Notes: generated from the letters alone by a model not told the origin. Positions 1 through 7,397 are shown, counted from the first letter of the stretch. The stretch is 33,011 bases of DNA from JAGNRR01 sp964612525 (GCA_964612525.1 CAZTCQ010000019.1:1-33011), one strand, 5' to 3'. Numbers and translations: made by a program.

Positions 1-179
1 AAAGTGGTAGCTGGTATAGCTATGGCGAAAATAAATTAGGCCAAGGACGCGACTCAGTAAAACAATTATTAATTGACAACCCTGAGTTAAGTGACGAGAT
101 AGAAAATAAAGTACGCCAAAAAATTGCTGGTGCTGATGAGGTAATGGCTTTAGAAGAGGAAGAAGTAGCAGCAGAGTAA
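1..179 (+). CDS. recA: RecA recombinase, C-terminal fragment
   Basis: This is the last 58 codons of an ORF that enters from the left edge (reading frame starts at base 3; stop TAA 177-179). The translation contains SGSWYSYGENKLGQGRD followed by an acidic tail rich in Glu. The G-S-W-[FY]-S-Y-x-x-x-[KR]-[LI]-G-Q-G-R block is the hallmark of the end of the RecA ATPase core, and the acidic tail is the usual autoregulatory RecA C-terminus. RecA forms ATP-dependent filaments on single-stranded DNA for homologous recombination and promotes LexA self-cleavage where LexA exists. The catalytic P-loop and DNA-binding loops lie outside the window. A strong terminator follows 25 nt after the stop, so recA ends its transcript here. 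Confidence 0.95.
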   Translation, partial: SGSWYSYGENKLGQGRDSVKQLLIDNPELSDEIENKVRQKIAGADEVMALEEEEVAAE

Positions 180-204
180 ATCTATTTCAACAGTAAATTC
201 TATA

Positions 205-230
205 GCGACCATTTTATAAATGGTCGCTTT
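205..230 (+). terminator. Rho-independent terminator of recA
   Basis: A 10-bp perfect stem (205-214 with 218-227; GCGACCATTT) with a 3-nt loop is followed by TTTCTTATT on the plus strand. It sits 25 nt after the recA stop and before a minus-strand gene end, so it probably separates the two converging transcripts. Confidence 0.85.
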
Positions 231-294
231 CTTATTCTACTCTGACCTTAAAATATCCTTTTAGATTAATTCGGTCCACCTTGTCTTCTTCTTT

Positions 295-801
295 TTACAT
301 ATAAAAAAATTCTTTGCTTTTAAATTCAATAACTCCTTCGATTATTTCACCCTTAACAAACTTTGGCTTCTGTAATAATTTCAATGACTTTTTTAAACAC
401 GGCATCCTATCATTAATTTTAATTTTCATAACAGTGTCATTAAAGGGCATATCCATAATCAATTCGAGGTTAGAATAAATTACCAAGCAACTGTCCTTAT
501 AAATCAATACACCTAATGCTTGCTCTCGTCCAATTTTACTATGAATTATCAATGTATCCTTTTTTAAAATTGTATAAACCTCAGGATGCCATGTACCTTC
601 ATAATAAATACTATCATTTTCAAACTTTTGTACATCTATTGAACAACAATCAAAACTATTCGGGGTCCATTTATCTGGTTTACAATCAGGGATTATTAAA
701 CTAGAATTTATTTCATAACCATGAAATAAACCTTGTGCACCAAGAGACAATGCACTTGTTATAAAAAATAAAAAAGCAATAAAATATTTTATTTTCTTCA
801 A
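295..801 (-). CDS. hypothetical exported protein
   Basis: No family is recognised. The ORF is open from a TTG at 831, but I prefer the TTG at 801: translation from there begins MKKIKYFIAFLFFITSALSL and gives a classic signal peptide (cleavage near GAQG). A -7-like box TATCTTTA (815-808, minus strand) lies 6 nt before it, the spacing seen at many starts in this window. The mature part (about 145 residues) is mixed beta/alpha with a Cys-Cys pair (SFDCCSID) and two further Cys (PDCKP, MPCLKK), which could form disulfides. It ends in a Lys/Phe-rich stretch. It is downstream of the 72-residue membrane protein gene. Function unknown; the start is uncertain by ten codons. Confidence 0.6.
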   Translation of the reverse strand: MKKIKYFIAFLFFITSALSLGAQGLFHGYEINSSLIIPDCKPDKWTPNSFDCCSIDVQKFENDSIYYEGTWHPEVYTILKKDTLIIHSKIGREQALGVLIYKDSCLVIYSNLELIMDMPFNDTVMKIKINDRMPCLKKSLKLLQKPKFVKGEIIEGVIEFKSKEFFYM

Positions 802-807
802 GACAAC

Positions 808-815
808 TAAAGATA
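808..815 (-). promoter_or_regulatory. -7-like box TATCTTTA before the exported-protein start
   Basis: It matches TAnnTTTG except for the last base, and ends 6 nt before the TTG at 801. No clear TTG -33 element was seen at the right distance. It is used here as support for the start choice. Confidence 0.4.
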
Positions 816-834
816 ATTTTTTCAAAGGCAATAT

Positions 835-1053
835 CTATTTTAATTTAAAATAATCTATTATTAAGAACGCAATTTTAAGAAAAAAGGCACCTAAAGCTAA
901 AATGGCCATATGAGCTATCCAGGCCAGTCTTTTCGAATTATATCTTTGCGGATTAAAAATCGCTAAATTTGAAAATAAATTCTTTATTAAAAGACCAACG
1001 AAATAAGAGCCTAGGACAAAGATTATAATAAATGGGATACAATCAACTTTCAT
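835..1053 (-). CDS. small two-helix membrane protein, unknown function
   Basis: A 72-residue ORF with an ATG start. It has two hydrophobic segments, about residues 5-25 (IPFIIIFVLGSYFVGLLI) and 45-68 (AWIAHMAILALGAFFLKIAF), separated by a polar, basic loop (NPQRYNSKRL), and a short basic tail. That pattern indicates a small inner-membrane protein with both ends on the same side. It lies 21 nt downstream of rsmI on the same strand and ends just before the next ORF, so it may be co-transcribed with rsmI. No family recognised. The composition and clean boundaries argue for a real gene, but short hydrophobic ORFs in AT-rich DNA can be spurious. Confidence 0.5.
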   Translation of the reverse strand: MKVDCIPFIIIFVLGSYFVGLLIKNLFSNLAIFNPQRYNSKRLAWIAHMAILALGAFFLKIAFLIIDYFKLK

Positions 1054-1074
1054 GCATTTTTAAACTAGCTAATA

Positions 1075-1740
1075 TTATCGATTATCCACCACCAAAACCA
1101 TTTCCCCTTTCCCAGGCTTAGCTTCTAGGCGAGCCAAAACTTCTACCACACTACCGCGGACATGCTCTTCAAATTTTTTACTAATTTCTCTGCTTAAAGA
1201 AACTTGAATTGTTGACCCCAAATTTTCTTTGAGCATTTCTAAGGTTTTATTTATTCTGTGTGGGCTTTCGTACAAAACAATCGTTCGTTTTTCTTCTTTT
1301 AGTTTTTCAAAAAATGTTTTTCGGCCTTTTTTTACCGGTGGAAATCCTAAAAATAAAAATTCATTTACCGGAAAACCGCTACAAACTAAAGCTGGCACAA
1401 AAGCCGTTGCACCTGGCAAACATTCTACTTCAATACCATGGGCAATGCACTCGCGCACTAATAAAAATCCTGGATCAGAAATAGCTGGTGTTCCAGCATC
1501 ACTAATCAATGCAATTTTTTTGCCTCCTTTTAATTCGTTGATTAAACTCTCTACGGCAGAATGCTCATTGTGCATGTGATAGCTCCAACACTTGGTACTA
1601 ATTTCAAAATGTTTTAAGAGTTTACCAGAAGTCCTAGTATCCTCGGCCAGAATAATATCTACTTCTTTTAATACCTTGATCGCACGAAACGTCATGTCGT
1701 TTAAATTTCCTATTGGTGTCGGGACCAGAGTGAGTTTCAT
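1075..1740 (-). CDS. rsmI: 16S rRNA (cytidine1402-2'-O)-methyltransferase RsmI
   Basis: 221 residues. The protein opens with LTLVPTPIGNLNDMTFRAI, then LAEDTRTSGKLLKHF, ISDAGTPAISDPGFLLV and ECLPGATAFVPALVCSGF. These are the conserved SAM-binding blocks of the RsmI/tetrapyrrole-methylase (SpoU-unrelated) family. RsmI 2'-O-methylates C1402 in the decoding centre of 16S rRNA, working with RsmH, and tunes start-codon selection and fidelity. It is about 60 residues shorter than the E. coli enzyme because the C-terminal extension is missing, which is common for Bacteroidota homologues. The ATG at 1740 is the first in frame and directly precedes the PTPIGNL motif. It is transcribed divergently from rel, with the palindrome-rich region 1741-1934 between them. 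Confidence 0.95.
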   Translation of the reverse strand: MKLTLVPTPIGNLNDMTFRAIKVLKEVDIILAEDTRTSGKLLKHFEISTKCWSYHMHNEHSAVESLINELKGGKKIALISDAGTPAISDPGFLLVRECIAHGIEVECLPGATAFVPALVCSGFPVNEFLFLGFPPVKKGRKTFFEKLKEEKRTIVLYESPHRINKTLEMLKENLGSTIQVSLSREISKKFEEHVRGSVVEVLARLEAKPGKGEMVLVVDNR

Positions 1741-1751
1741 CTGTATGAATT

Positions 1752-1803
1752 ATAAACCTCACAGGTTTATTTTTTTCGAGTTCAATAAACCTGCGATGTT
1801 TTA
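1752..1803. repeat. pair of AAACCT-type palindromes (degenerate copy of the dispersed element)
   Basis: The first unit, 1752-1770, is ATAAACCT-CAC-AGGTTTAT (8-bp arms). After a 14-nt spacer the second unit, near 1785-1803, is a decayed copy (ATAAACCTGCGATGTTTTA). The unit-spacer-unit layout matches the better-preserved pair at 1845-1891. Confidence 0.6.
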
Positions 1804-1844
1804 TATAGAAAGCAAAGTAAAACATTTGCTTGCTAACCAAGGTA

Positions 1845-1891
1845 AAACCCGACGGGTTTATCCAAATAAGGGCAATAAACCCGTCGGGTTT
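1845..1891. repeat. paired AAACCCGnCGGGTTT palindromes forming a long hairpin
   Basis: AAACCCGACGGGTTTA at 1845-1860 and its exact reverse complement at 1876-1891, separated by 15 nt. The whole can fold as a perfect 16-bp stem, and each arm is itself a 7-bp palindrome around one base. The same core recurs at 21260-21276 and 21335-21350. It lies 43 nt before the rel start, in the divergent rsmI-rel intergenic region. It could be a mobile palindromic repeat or a structured 5' leader or attenuator element; the lack of a T-run argues against a simple terminator. Confidence 0.85.
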
Positions 1892-1934
1892 CTGCAACCC
1901 AAAATAAATATTGTCATAACTTAGTATTTGAAGA

Positions 1935-4205
1935 ATGGCCAAACTTTTATCATCATATACCGAGAGCGAAGAAGAAGACAAAAAAGTCATCTTACGGGCC
2001 TATCGTTCACTATTGCGCTCCATAGGAACCAATGTAAATAAAGATGGCAAAAAAAGAATTCGACATGCCTTTGAGGTAGCAGCCGAAGCACACAAACACA
2101 TGCGGCGCAAAAGTGGCGAGCCGTACATTTTACATCCCATTGCAGTGGCTAAAATTGCCGCTACTGAAATGTATCTAGGTACGACCTCTATAATTTGTGC
2201 TTTATTGCACGACACGGTGGAGGATACCGAGATGACACTCGATGATATTCAGTTTGACTTTGGCAATACCGCCCGTCAAATAATTGACGGCCTAACAAAA
2301 ATTTCTACCGTTGCGGCAGGAAAAGAAACTACTTTACAAGCAGAAAACTTTAGAAAAATACTTCTTACGCTTGCCGACGACCCGCGGGTCATTCTTATAA
2401 AAATTGCCGACCGATTACACAACATGCGGACACTTCAAAGTATGCGCAAGGACAAGCAATTAAAAATTGCATCGGAAACCTCCTATATCTATGCCCCCAT
2501 TGCACACCGTTTAGGATTGTACGAGATAAAATCAGAGCTGGAAGATTTGAGTCTTCGCTATACACAGCCTGAAGTTTATTTCGATTTAAAAGATAAACTA
2601 GCCAATACAAAAAGAGAACGAAATAAATATATTCGTGACTTCATAAAACCTGTGAAATTAAAATTAGCAAACGAAGGTTTTCAATTTGAAATTGCTGGTC
2701 GCTCTAAATCAATCCATTCTATCTGGAATAAGATGGAAAAGAAAAATGTGAGCTTCGAAGAAGTTTTTGATCTTTTTGCGATTCGTATAATTTTAGATTC
2801 GCCCTATCAAGATGAAAAATCTGATTGTTGGAAAGTCTTTTCTATTATTACTGATTTATATCATCACACTACGGACCGCATGCGCGATTGGCTAAGCGCG
2901 CCCAAAAGCAATGGCTACGAAGCCTTGCACACAACAGTAATGAGCCCTGCCGGCAAATGGGTAGAGGTGCAAATACGCTCTAAGCGTATGAATGAAATAG
3001 CCGAAAAAGGACTGGCCGCCCATTGGAAATATAAAGAGGGTGAATCCAACAACAAAGGCGCTCCTAAAGCTGAAAACAAAATTGATCTTTGGTTAAAAAA
3101 TATTAGAGAAACCCTGCAAGACCCAGATGTAAATGCGCTGGAGCTTATCTCAGACATAAAAACAGATCTTTTTAAAGATGAAATTTTTTGTTACTCACCC
3201 AAAGGAAAAGTAGTGAGCTTACCCAAAGGAGCTACGGCGCTCGACTTTGCTTTTGACATCCACTCTGAGCTGGGAAAAAACTGTATCGGTGCAAAAATTA
3301 ATTATAAATTGGTGCCCATCAGCGAAGAATTAAAAAATGGCGATCAGATAGAAATCATCACGTCCAAAAAACAAAAACCAAGTAGCGACTGGCTATCGTT
3401 TGTAAAAACGGGTAAGGCAAAATCTCGAATAAAATACTACCTCAAGGAAGAAAAAAGAAAAATAGCCGATGAGGGTAAGGATATTCTAAGACGAAAATTA
3501 AAGACAAGAAATATCGAAGTGCATGATCACAACGCTATGGTGATTATGAATTATTTTAATTATGATTCGCATACTGACATGTACTATGACATGGCACAAC
3601 AAAATTTTGATTTCAAAATTTTAAAGTCTTTTGAAAATAAGAATGGTCATCTGGTAGCACCTAAAAAGAGTAAAGACCCCAATAAAGGAAAGAAAAAAGA
3701 AAAGGACGACAAGCAGCTAAGTAAAAAACTTTCTTCTAAAGAATTTGAGTTGGTTCTATTTGGCAGCGAATCTTCTGATAAGATACATTATACCCTAGCG
3801 AATTGTTGCAAACCCATACAAGGTGATGATGTTTTTGGTTTTGTAACTACAGGCCAAGGCATGAAAATTCACACCAACAACTGTCCCAATGCGGCCAGCC
3901 TCTTAGCACAATACAGTCATCGTGTGGTGAAGGCCAAATGGGCTAATAATAAAGATATTTCTTTCTTAACTACCTTAAAAATAACAGGATTAGATGACGT
4001 GGGTATCATAAATAAAATTACAAACATTATCAGCGGTGAGCTTAAAATCAATATGCGTAGCATGAGTATTGAAAGTACCGAAGGTCTTTTTGAGGGAAAA
4101 ATTAAGGTCTTCGTGAAAGAGAAAGAAGAGTTGAAGAAACTAATGCACAAACTTGAGAAAGTAAATGGGATTCATAAAGTAAAACGGGTTGACGAATTGA
4201 ATTAA
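1935..4205 (+). CDS. rel: bifunctional (p)ppGpp synthetase/hydrolase Rel (RelA/SpoT family)
   Basis: 756 residues, the usual length of long RelA/SpoT homologues. Visible order: an HD hydrolase domain (about 40-190) with intact Mn-binding His/Asp residues, including LLHDTVEDTE (H92-D93, E96-D97); a synthetase domain (about 240-370) with GRSKSIHSIWNKM, FDLFAIRII, YEALHTTVM and the VEVQIR..MNEIAEKGLAAHWKYKEG block; a TGS domain (about 415-480, EIFCYSPKGKVVSLPKGATALDFAF); a Cys-containing zinc-finger-like segment (ANCCKPIQGDD...HTNNCPNA, about 615-650); and a C-terminal ACT domain (about 675-750). The intact HD motif suggests that it both makes and degrades the alarmone, as expected where it is the only long RSH. 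It is cytosolic and ribosome-associated. The ATG at 1935 is 4 nt after a TATTTG sequence. It is convergent with the operon that ends at 4265. Confidence 0.96.
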   Translation: MAKLLSSYTESEEEDKKVILRAYRSLLRSIGTNVNKDGKKRIRHAFEVAAEAHKHMRRKSGEPYILHPIAVAKIAATEMYLGTTSIICALLHDTVEDTEMTLDDIQFDFGNTARQIIDGLTKISTVAAGKETTLQAENFRKILLTLADDPRVILIKIADRLHNMRTLQSMRKDKQLKIASETSYIYAPIAHRLGLYEIKSELEDLSLRYTQPEVYFDLKDKLANTKRERNKYIRDFIKPVKLKLANEGFQFEIAGRSKSIHSIWNKMEKKNVSFEEVFDLFAIRIILDSPYQDEKSDCWKVFSIITDLYHHTTDRMRDWLSAPKSNGYEALHTTVMSPAGKWVEVQIRSKRMNEIAEKGLAAHWKYKEGESNNKGAPKAENKIDLWLKNIRETLQDPDVNALELISDIKTDLFKDEIFCYSPKGKVVSLPKGATALDFAFDIHSELGKNCIGAKINYKLVPISEELKNGDQIEIITSKKQKPSSDWLSFVKTGKAKSRIKYYLKEEKRKIADEGKDILRRKLKTRNIEVHDHNAMVIMNYFNYDSHTDMYYDMAQQNFDFKILKSFENKNGHLVAPKKSKDPNKGKKKEKDDKQLSKKLSSKEFELVLFGSESSDKIHYTLANCCKPIQGDDVFGFVTTGQGMKIHTNNCPNAASLLAQYSHRVVKAKWANNKDISFLTTLKITGLDDVGIINKITNIISGELKINMRSMSIESTEGLFEGKIKVFVKEKEELKKLMHKLEKVNGIHKVKRVDELN

Positions 4206-4222
4206 GAGTGAAGTACCTTTTT

Positions 4223-4260
4223 CTAAATGAGGAACTACTTGGATTCGAACCTGAGCACTT
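4223..4260 (-). other. tRNA 3'-end-like fragment (T-loop motif)
   Basis: On the minus strand this short intergenic stretch reads GGTTCGAATCC (4251-4241) followed by AAGTAGTTCCTCA. That resembles a tRNA T-loop with the 3' half of an acceptor stem. The 5' half of the T stem pairs poorly (only the GG/CC pairs), and anticodon and D arms are absent, because a protein gene ends at 4265. It is therefore a fragment or chance likeness, not a tRNA gene. Confidence 0.3.
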
Positions 4261-4264
4261 ACCA

Positions 4265-5365
4265 TTACAACTCAAACTTACCCATCAGCGGAAAATGATC
4301 TGAGTAAGGAACATTAAATTTCTCAAAAGCTTTTAGTCTCATTTTTGAATCATAAAATAGATAGTCAATTCTAAGAAACGAAACACTACCGTTATAGGTC
4401 GGCCCCAATCCTTTTCCTCTTTCCAGAAAAGCATCATTCATATCGCCTAGAATATTGAAGTAACTGTACGAGCTGGGCAAATCATTAAAATCCCCACAAA
4501 CTATGGTTGGATAATTTGAATTTTCTTCAATGACAAAAGCAGAGAGGTTTGCTTCCATACCTCGTTGCTTATACGCCCTCATCAGCTTTGTGAAAACAGA
4601 CTTTGAACTTTTTAAAGCGCGCTGTGCCGTAGTGAGCGGATCCCCTTCTTGGCTCCATACAATCTCTTTGGGAGAGAGCTTATTGCTGTGCAAATGAACA
4701 TTATATATTTTAAATTTTTCGTCCTTCCGTTGAATAACCACTTCTTGAATGAGATTCTTTTTTTCTTCGTTAATCTCAACATTAGTGCTTTTAATAATTG
4801 GAAATTTTGAAAAAACCACACTACCCCATTGTCGATTCTTATGACTTTTGATAGCACAGGTTTTAGCATACGGATAGCCGCATTTTTTTTGAATCGCTTT
4901 GATATTATCCAAGCCAGTGCCCGCCTTGGTATAAAACTCCTGAAGACATAAAACATCGGGCGACTTCTTCTTTAAAAAAGCTAAAAGCTTTTTTCTGTTG
5001 TTCCTATCTCCCGTCCAGTCATACAAATCAAGTAGTCTTACATTATAGCTCATCAGGGTAAACTCATTTTCCGATTTGTCTAAATAGTTCTGTTTGAAAA
5101 AGTTAAAGCCAAAACACACACAGAGAACATTCCAAGCGATAATGATTCCAAGAGCTGCGACTCCTGCCATGAGGTATCTTTTGGTAAGAATCCAAAAAAC
5201 GAGGAAGAGAATATTTAGAATAGCTAAGACAGGGGTGAACAAGCCAAGCACTCCCATAATTTGATATTCACTCGGGCTGATAGAAGGAATATAACGCACT
5301 AAAACGAAAAGCATCAACAGTATAAACTGTGGAATCATCAATATTCGTAGTAGAAATTTACGCAT
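4265..5365 (-). CDS. membrane-anchored endonuclease/exonuclease/phosphatase-family protein
   Basis: 366 residues. The first ~90 residues form about three hydrophobic segments (MRKFLLRILMIPQFILLMLFVLV, MGVLGLFTPVLAILNILFLVFWIL, MAGVAALGIIIAWNVLCVCFGF). The rest is a DNase I-like fold: LMSYNVRLLD (N108), PDVLCLQEFY (catalytic Glu143), YNVHLHS, VCGDFNDLPSS and the terminal YSDHFPLMG. These are the metal-binding and catalytic motifs of the EEP superfamily, which cleaves phosphodiesters in nucleic acids, phosphoinositides or sphingomyelin; the substrate cannot be read from the sequence. The catalytic domain probably faces the periplasm or cytosol from an inner-membrane anchor. The ATG overlaps the preceding gene's stop in a TAATG junction, so translation is coupled. 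It is the last gene of the rhomboid operon. Confidence 0.9.
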   Translation of the reverse strand: MRKFLLRILMIPQFILLMLFVLVRYIPSISPSEYQIMGVLGLFTPVLAILNILFLVFWILTKRYLMAGVAALGIIIAWNVLCVCFGFNFFKQNYLDKSENEFTLMSYNVRLLDLYDWTGDRNNRKKLLAFLKKKSPDVLCLQEFYTKAGTGLDNIKAIQKKCGYPYAKTCAIKSHKNRQWGSVVFSKFPIIKSTNVEINEEKKNLIQEVVIQRKDEKFKIYNVHLHSNKLSPKEIVWSQEGDPLTTAQRALKSSKSVFTKLMRAYKQRGMEANLSAFVIEENSNYPTIVCGDFNDLPSSYSYFNILGDMNDAFLERGKGLGPTYNGSVSFLRIDYLFYDSKMRLKAFEKFNVPYSDHFPLMGKFEL

Positions 5366-6210
5366 TACATTTTATTGTGAAATTCTAAAAACTGAATTTC
5401 TTCTTGGGTTAGGCTTTCTTTACCAAAGGTGTTTAGTTTGGTCAGCACTTCATTAATTCGTTGATTGAGAGAGCCTGTCGAAATCTTTTTTGGGGGTTTC
5501 TTTTTCACAAAATTATCATTGCTAGAAAAGAACGCTCTCAATCGCCTTAGCCAGTTACAACATTTATCAAAAAAAGAACTGAGTACATTTTGAGAAAGAA
5601 AGCCAAGAAGCCCTCCTCCAAAGAAAAGTACTAGTGCTTGAGAATCTTCAAGGTGAATAAAAATAGATAATGCCAAAAAAGCGATCCCAAAAAAATAAAG
5701 AGGAACACCCTTATTAAAAATTGAGTAAAAAACAGATTTTGCCTGCGAGCTAACAGCCGCTGCTGCTACGGCAGCCACTCCACCTAAAGTCGACATATAA
5801 AGACCTGTCTTTTGCCAAATAAACTGATTAAGAATTAAAAGTATTATCCCTCCAAAAATAAAACCAAACCAAAAAATCGGAAGCACACGGTTGGTTCCTC
5901 GCTTATCTTCTATAAGACTTCCAAAAATCCAGAGCCAAATCATATTGCCAAACAAAGCCCAAAAACTAGTATCAATAAAACCAAAGGTAAAAAGGCTCCA
6001 AAATTGCTTCGTAAATTCAGTAACGGAAAGTGGGAGCAGTAACGGATTTTTGATGTAAGTAAAAAAGAAATCTGTCCCACTTTCGGAAAGTTTGAAAATT
6101 ACTTTTATAAAATCTAAAAAAACGTAAAAACTTCCGCAAATAATTGCGACTCGTATTATATCACTACGATACGCATTTTTAAAAACTGATCTTGATTGAA
6201 ACCCACTCAT
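5365..6210 (-). CDS. rhomboid-like membrane protein without catalytic residues (pseudo-rhomboid)
   Basis: 281 residues with about six hydrophobic segments in the rhomboid arrangement, then a soluble C-terminal tail (about 220-281) with a basic stretch (KKKPPKK) and a helix-forming end. It aligns with the neighbouring active rhomboid: the GSLIEDKRG block matches GSLLERSLG. The catalytic motif T-I-G-A-S-G-A-V is T141-L-G-G-V-A-A-V here, so the serine is Val145. The second motif A-H-F-A-H-L-G-G is A192-L-V-L-F-F-G-G, so the histidine is Phe196. The TM2 His-x3-Asn keeps Asn89 but loses the His. It therefore cannot act as a protease and may bind or regulate membrane substrates. It starts inside the stop of the upstream rhomboid gene (ATGA, 4-nt overlap), so the two are translationally coupled. 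Confidence 0.88.
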   Translation of the reverse strand: MSGFQSRSVFKNAYRSDIIRVAIICGSFYVFLDFIKVIFKLSESGTDFFFTYIKNPLLLPLSVTEFTKQFWSLFTFGFIDTSFWALFGNMIWLWIFGSLIEDKRGTNRVLPIFWFGFIFGGIILLILNQFIWQKTGLYMSTLGGVAAVAAAAVSSQAKSVFYSIFNKGVPLYFFGIAFLALSIFIHLEDSQALVLFFGGGLLGFLSQNVLSSFFDKCCNWLRRLRAFFSSNDNFVKKKPPKKISTGSLNQRINEVLTKLNTFGKESLTQEEIQFLEFHNKM

Positions 6211-6860
6211 AATTGTTGTCCTGTATTATATCGAATTCGCCAAATCATAAAAATAACCCAACCGGCCAACATTCCCCCAAGGTGAGCAAAGTGGGCTATA
6301 TTATCACCCTCAAATTTGCTAAAGCCAGCAAACAATCCAATTAATGCCAAACCAATCATTACATATTTCGCTTTTACCGGAATTGCAAAATATAAGTAAA
6401 GCATGGCATTCGGAAATAAATAACCAAAAGCAAACATTAACCCAAAAACAGCCCCTGATGCCCCAATCGTAGGGTAATTTGGCAGCATCCCACCTAATTG
6501 ATGGAACTCAACATACTGAACGAGTTGATGGCATACTGCAGCACCTAATCCGCAAAGAATATAATATTGTAAAAAACGTTTTGATCCCAGACTTCGCTCA
6601 AGTAAACTACCAAACATCCAAAGATTGAACATATTAAACAAAATATGAGAGAAGCCTTCGGCATGCATAAACATATGTGTCACGATTTGCCAAATTTGGA
6701 AGTGGGGAGACTCCACATAAAACATTCCTAAAACCAAAATCGGATTGAAAGGCATATAATCTCGCATGAGAACAAATGCCAAATAAAATAGTCCATTGAT
6801 GATTAATAGATTTTTGACAACGGGTGGTATAATCTGCTGCGCAGAAGGTCGGATTTCCAT
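6207..6860 (-). CDS. rhomboid-family intramembrane serine protease
   Basis: 217 residues, six transmembrane helices, a compact bacterial rhomboid. Active-site features are intact: H72 and N76 in SHILFNMFNLWMFG (TM2, oxyanion side), Ser135 in TIGASGAVFG (TM4) and His193 in AHFAHLGGMLAG (TM6). These proteases cleave helical segments of membrane proteins within the inner membrane; the natural substrate is unknown. I start at the ATG at 6860. An in-frame TTG at 6869 would add three codons, but that TTG is part of a perfect -7 box, TACCTTTG (6874-6867), so it would lie upstream of the transcript. First gene of a three-gene operon (rhomboid, pseudo-rhomboid, EEP protein) with ATGA and TAATG overlaps. 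Confidence 0.93.
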   Translation of the reverse strand: MEIRPSAQQIIPPVVKNLLIINGLFYLAFVLMRDYMPFNPILVLGMFYVESPHFQIWQIVTHMFMHAEGFSHILFNMFNLWMFGSLLERSLGSKRFLQYYILCGLGAAVCHQLVQYVEFHQLGGMLPNYPTIGASGAVFGLMFAFGYLFPNAMLYLYFAIPVKAKYVMIGLALIGLFAGFSKFEGDNIAHFAHLGGMLAGWVIFMIWRIRYNTGQQL

Positions 6861-6866
6861 TCGGAA

Positions 6867-6874
6867 CAAAGGTA
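6867..6874 (-). promoter_or_regulatory. -7 box TACCTTTG of the rhomboid operon
   Basis: Perfect TAnnTTTG match on the minus strand, ending 6 nt before the ATG at 6860. The transcript would begin at or next to the start codon. Confidence 0.6.
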
Positions 6875-6953
6875 GTTCCTAAATCAACCATAGCCTTTGA
6901 CGGACTAAAAAAGGTATAAAAAATTATGCTAAAAAAATTCACCCAAAACAATG

Positions 6954-6961
6954 TATCTTTA
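6954..6961 (+). promoter_or_regulatory. -7-like box TATCTTTA of the thioredoxin-like gene
   Basis: TAnnTTTG with a final A, 4 nt before the ATG at 6966. It overlaps the alternative upstream ATG at 6951, which argues against that start. Confidence 0.5.
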
Positions 6962-6965
6962 CTTC

Positions 6966-7397
6966 ATGAAGTATTTCGCGATTATTCTGCTAGCGGCCTT
7001 ATGTTTTACAAGCTTCACCTCTTGTAATAAAGAAAAAGTGAGTAAGGTTCCTTTGCCCGATGGATACTATGAAGATGATTGGAATACCCCCTTATCGGCT
7101 GCTCAGGATTATGATAGAAATATTTTTGTACAATTTTATGCGGATTGGTGCACCCACTGCGCCACTTTCAAAAAAGATGTTCTGAACGATCCAGAGGTAG
7201 AATCTTACATGAAAGCTAATTTTGTGCCCGTTCTGCTAGACGATGAAAAAAGTGTTGGTAAAGATTTGCTAAACAAAATTGGTTTATCTGGCCACCCCTT
7301 ATCTGTAATGTTTGATAAAGACGGAAATAAAATTGGTTCGCATTTGGGCAAGATGAACAAAGCTGAGTTTCTGGAATGGATCAAACCCTACGAATAG
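6966..7397 (+). CDS. thioredoxin-fold lipoprotein
   Basis: 143 residues from the ATG at 6966. An ATG at 6951 is in frame but overlaps the promoter box. A hydrophobic leader (MKYFAIILLAALCFTSF) ends in a lipobox with the lipidated Cys20 (FTSC), so the mature protein is anchored in a membrane. Next comes a thioredoxin domain with FVQFYADWCTHCATFKKDV (redox pair C62-x-x-C65) and a downstream cis-Pro segment (SGHPLSVMF). WCTHC is closer to the thiol-disulfide reductase/DsbD-gamma-like set (WCxxC) than to classical WCGPC thioredoxin. It probably reduces or isomerises disulfides in the periplasm. It may transfer electrons to or from cytochrome maturation or other exported Cys proteins; several Cys-rich exported proteins are encoded nearby, but no direct link is visible. 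Confidence 0.9.
   Translation: MKYFAIILLAALCFTSFTSCNKEKVSKVPLPDGYYEDDWNTPLSAAQDYDRNIFVQFYADWCTHCATFKKDVLNDPEVESYMKANFVPVLLDDEKSVGKDLLNKIGLSGHPLSVMFDKDGNKIGSHLGKMNKAEFLEWIKPYE

Noticed and set aside
1752..1777. Rho-independent terminator on the plus strand (hairpin plus T-run)
   Set aside because: There is no plus-strand gene upstream; the hairpin belongs to the palindromic repeat family.
1634..1990. Minus-strand ORF of 118 codons across the rsmI-rel intergenic region
   Set aside because: It overlaps both genes in other frames and is built from palindromic repeat sequence; no coding signal.
4223..4290. Complete tRNA-Thr-like gene (a TTGTAA sequence lies upstream of the T-loop-like motif on the minus strand)
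   Set aside because: The anticodon stem does not pair, and the TTGTAA is the final Leu-stop of the EEP gene.
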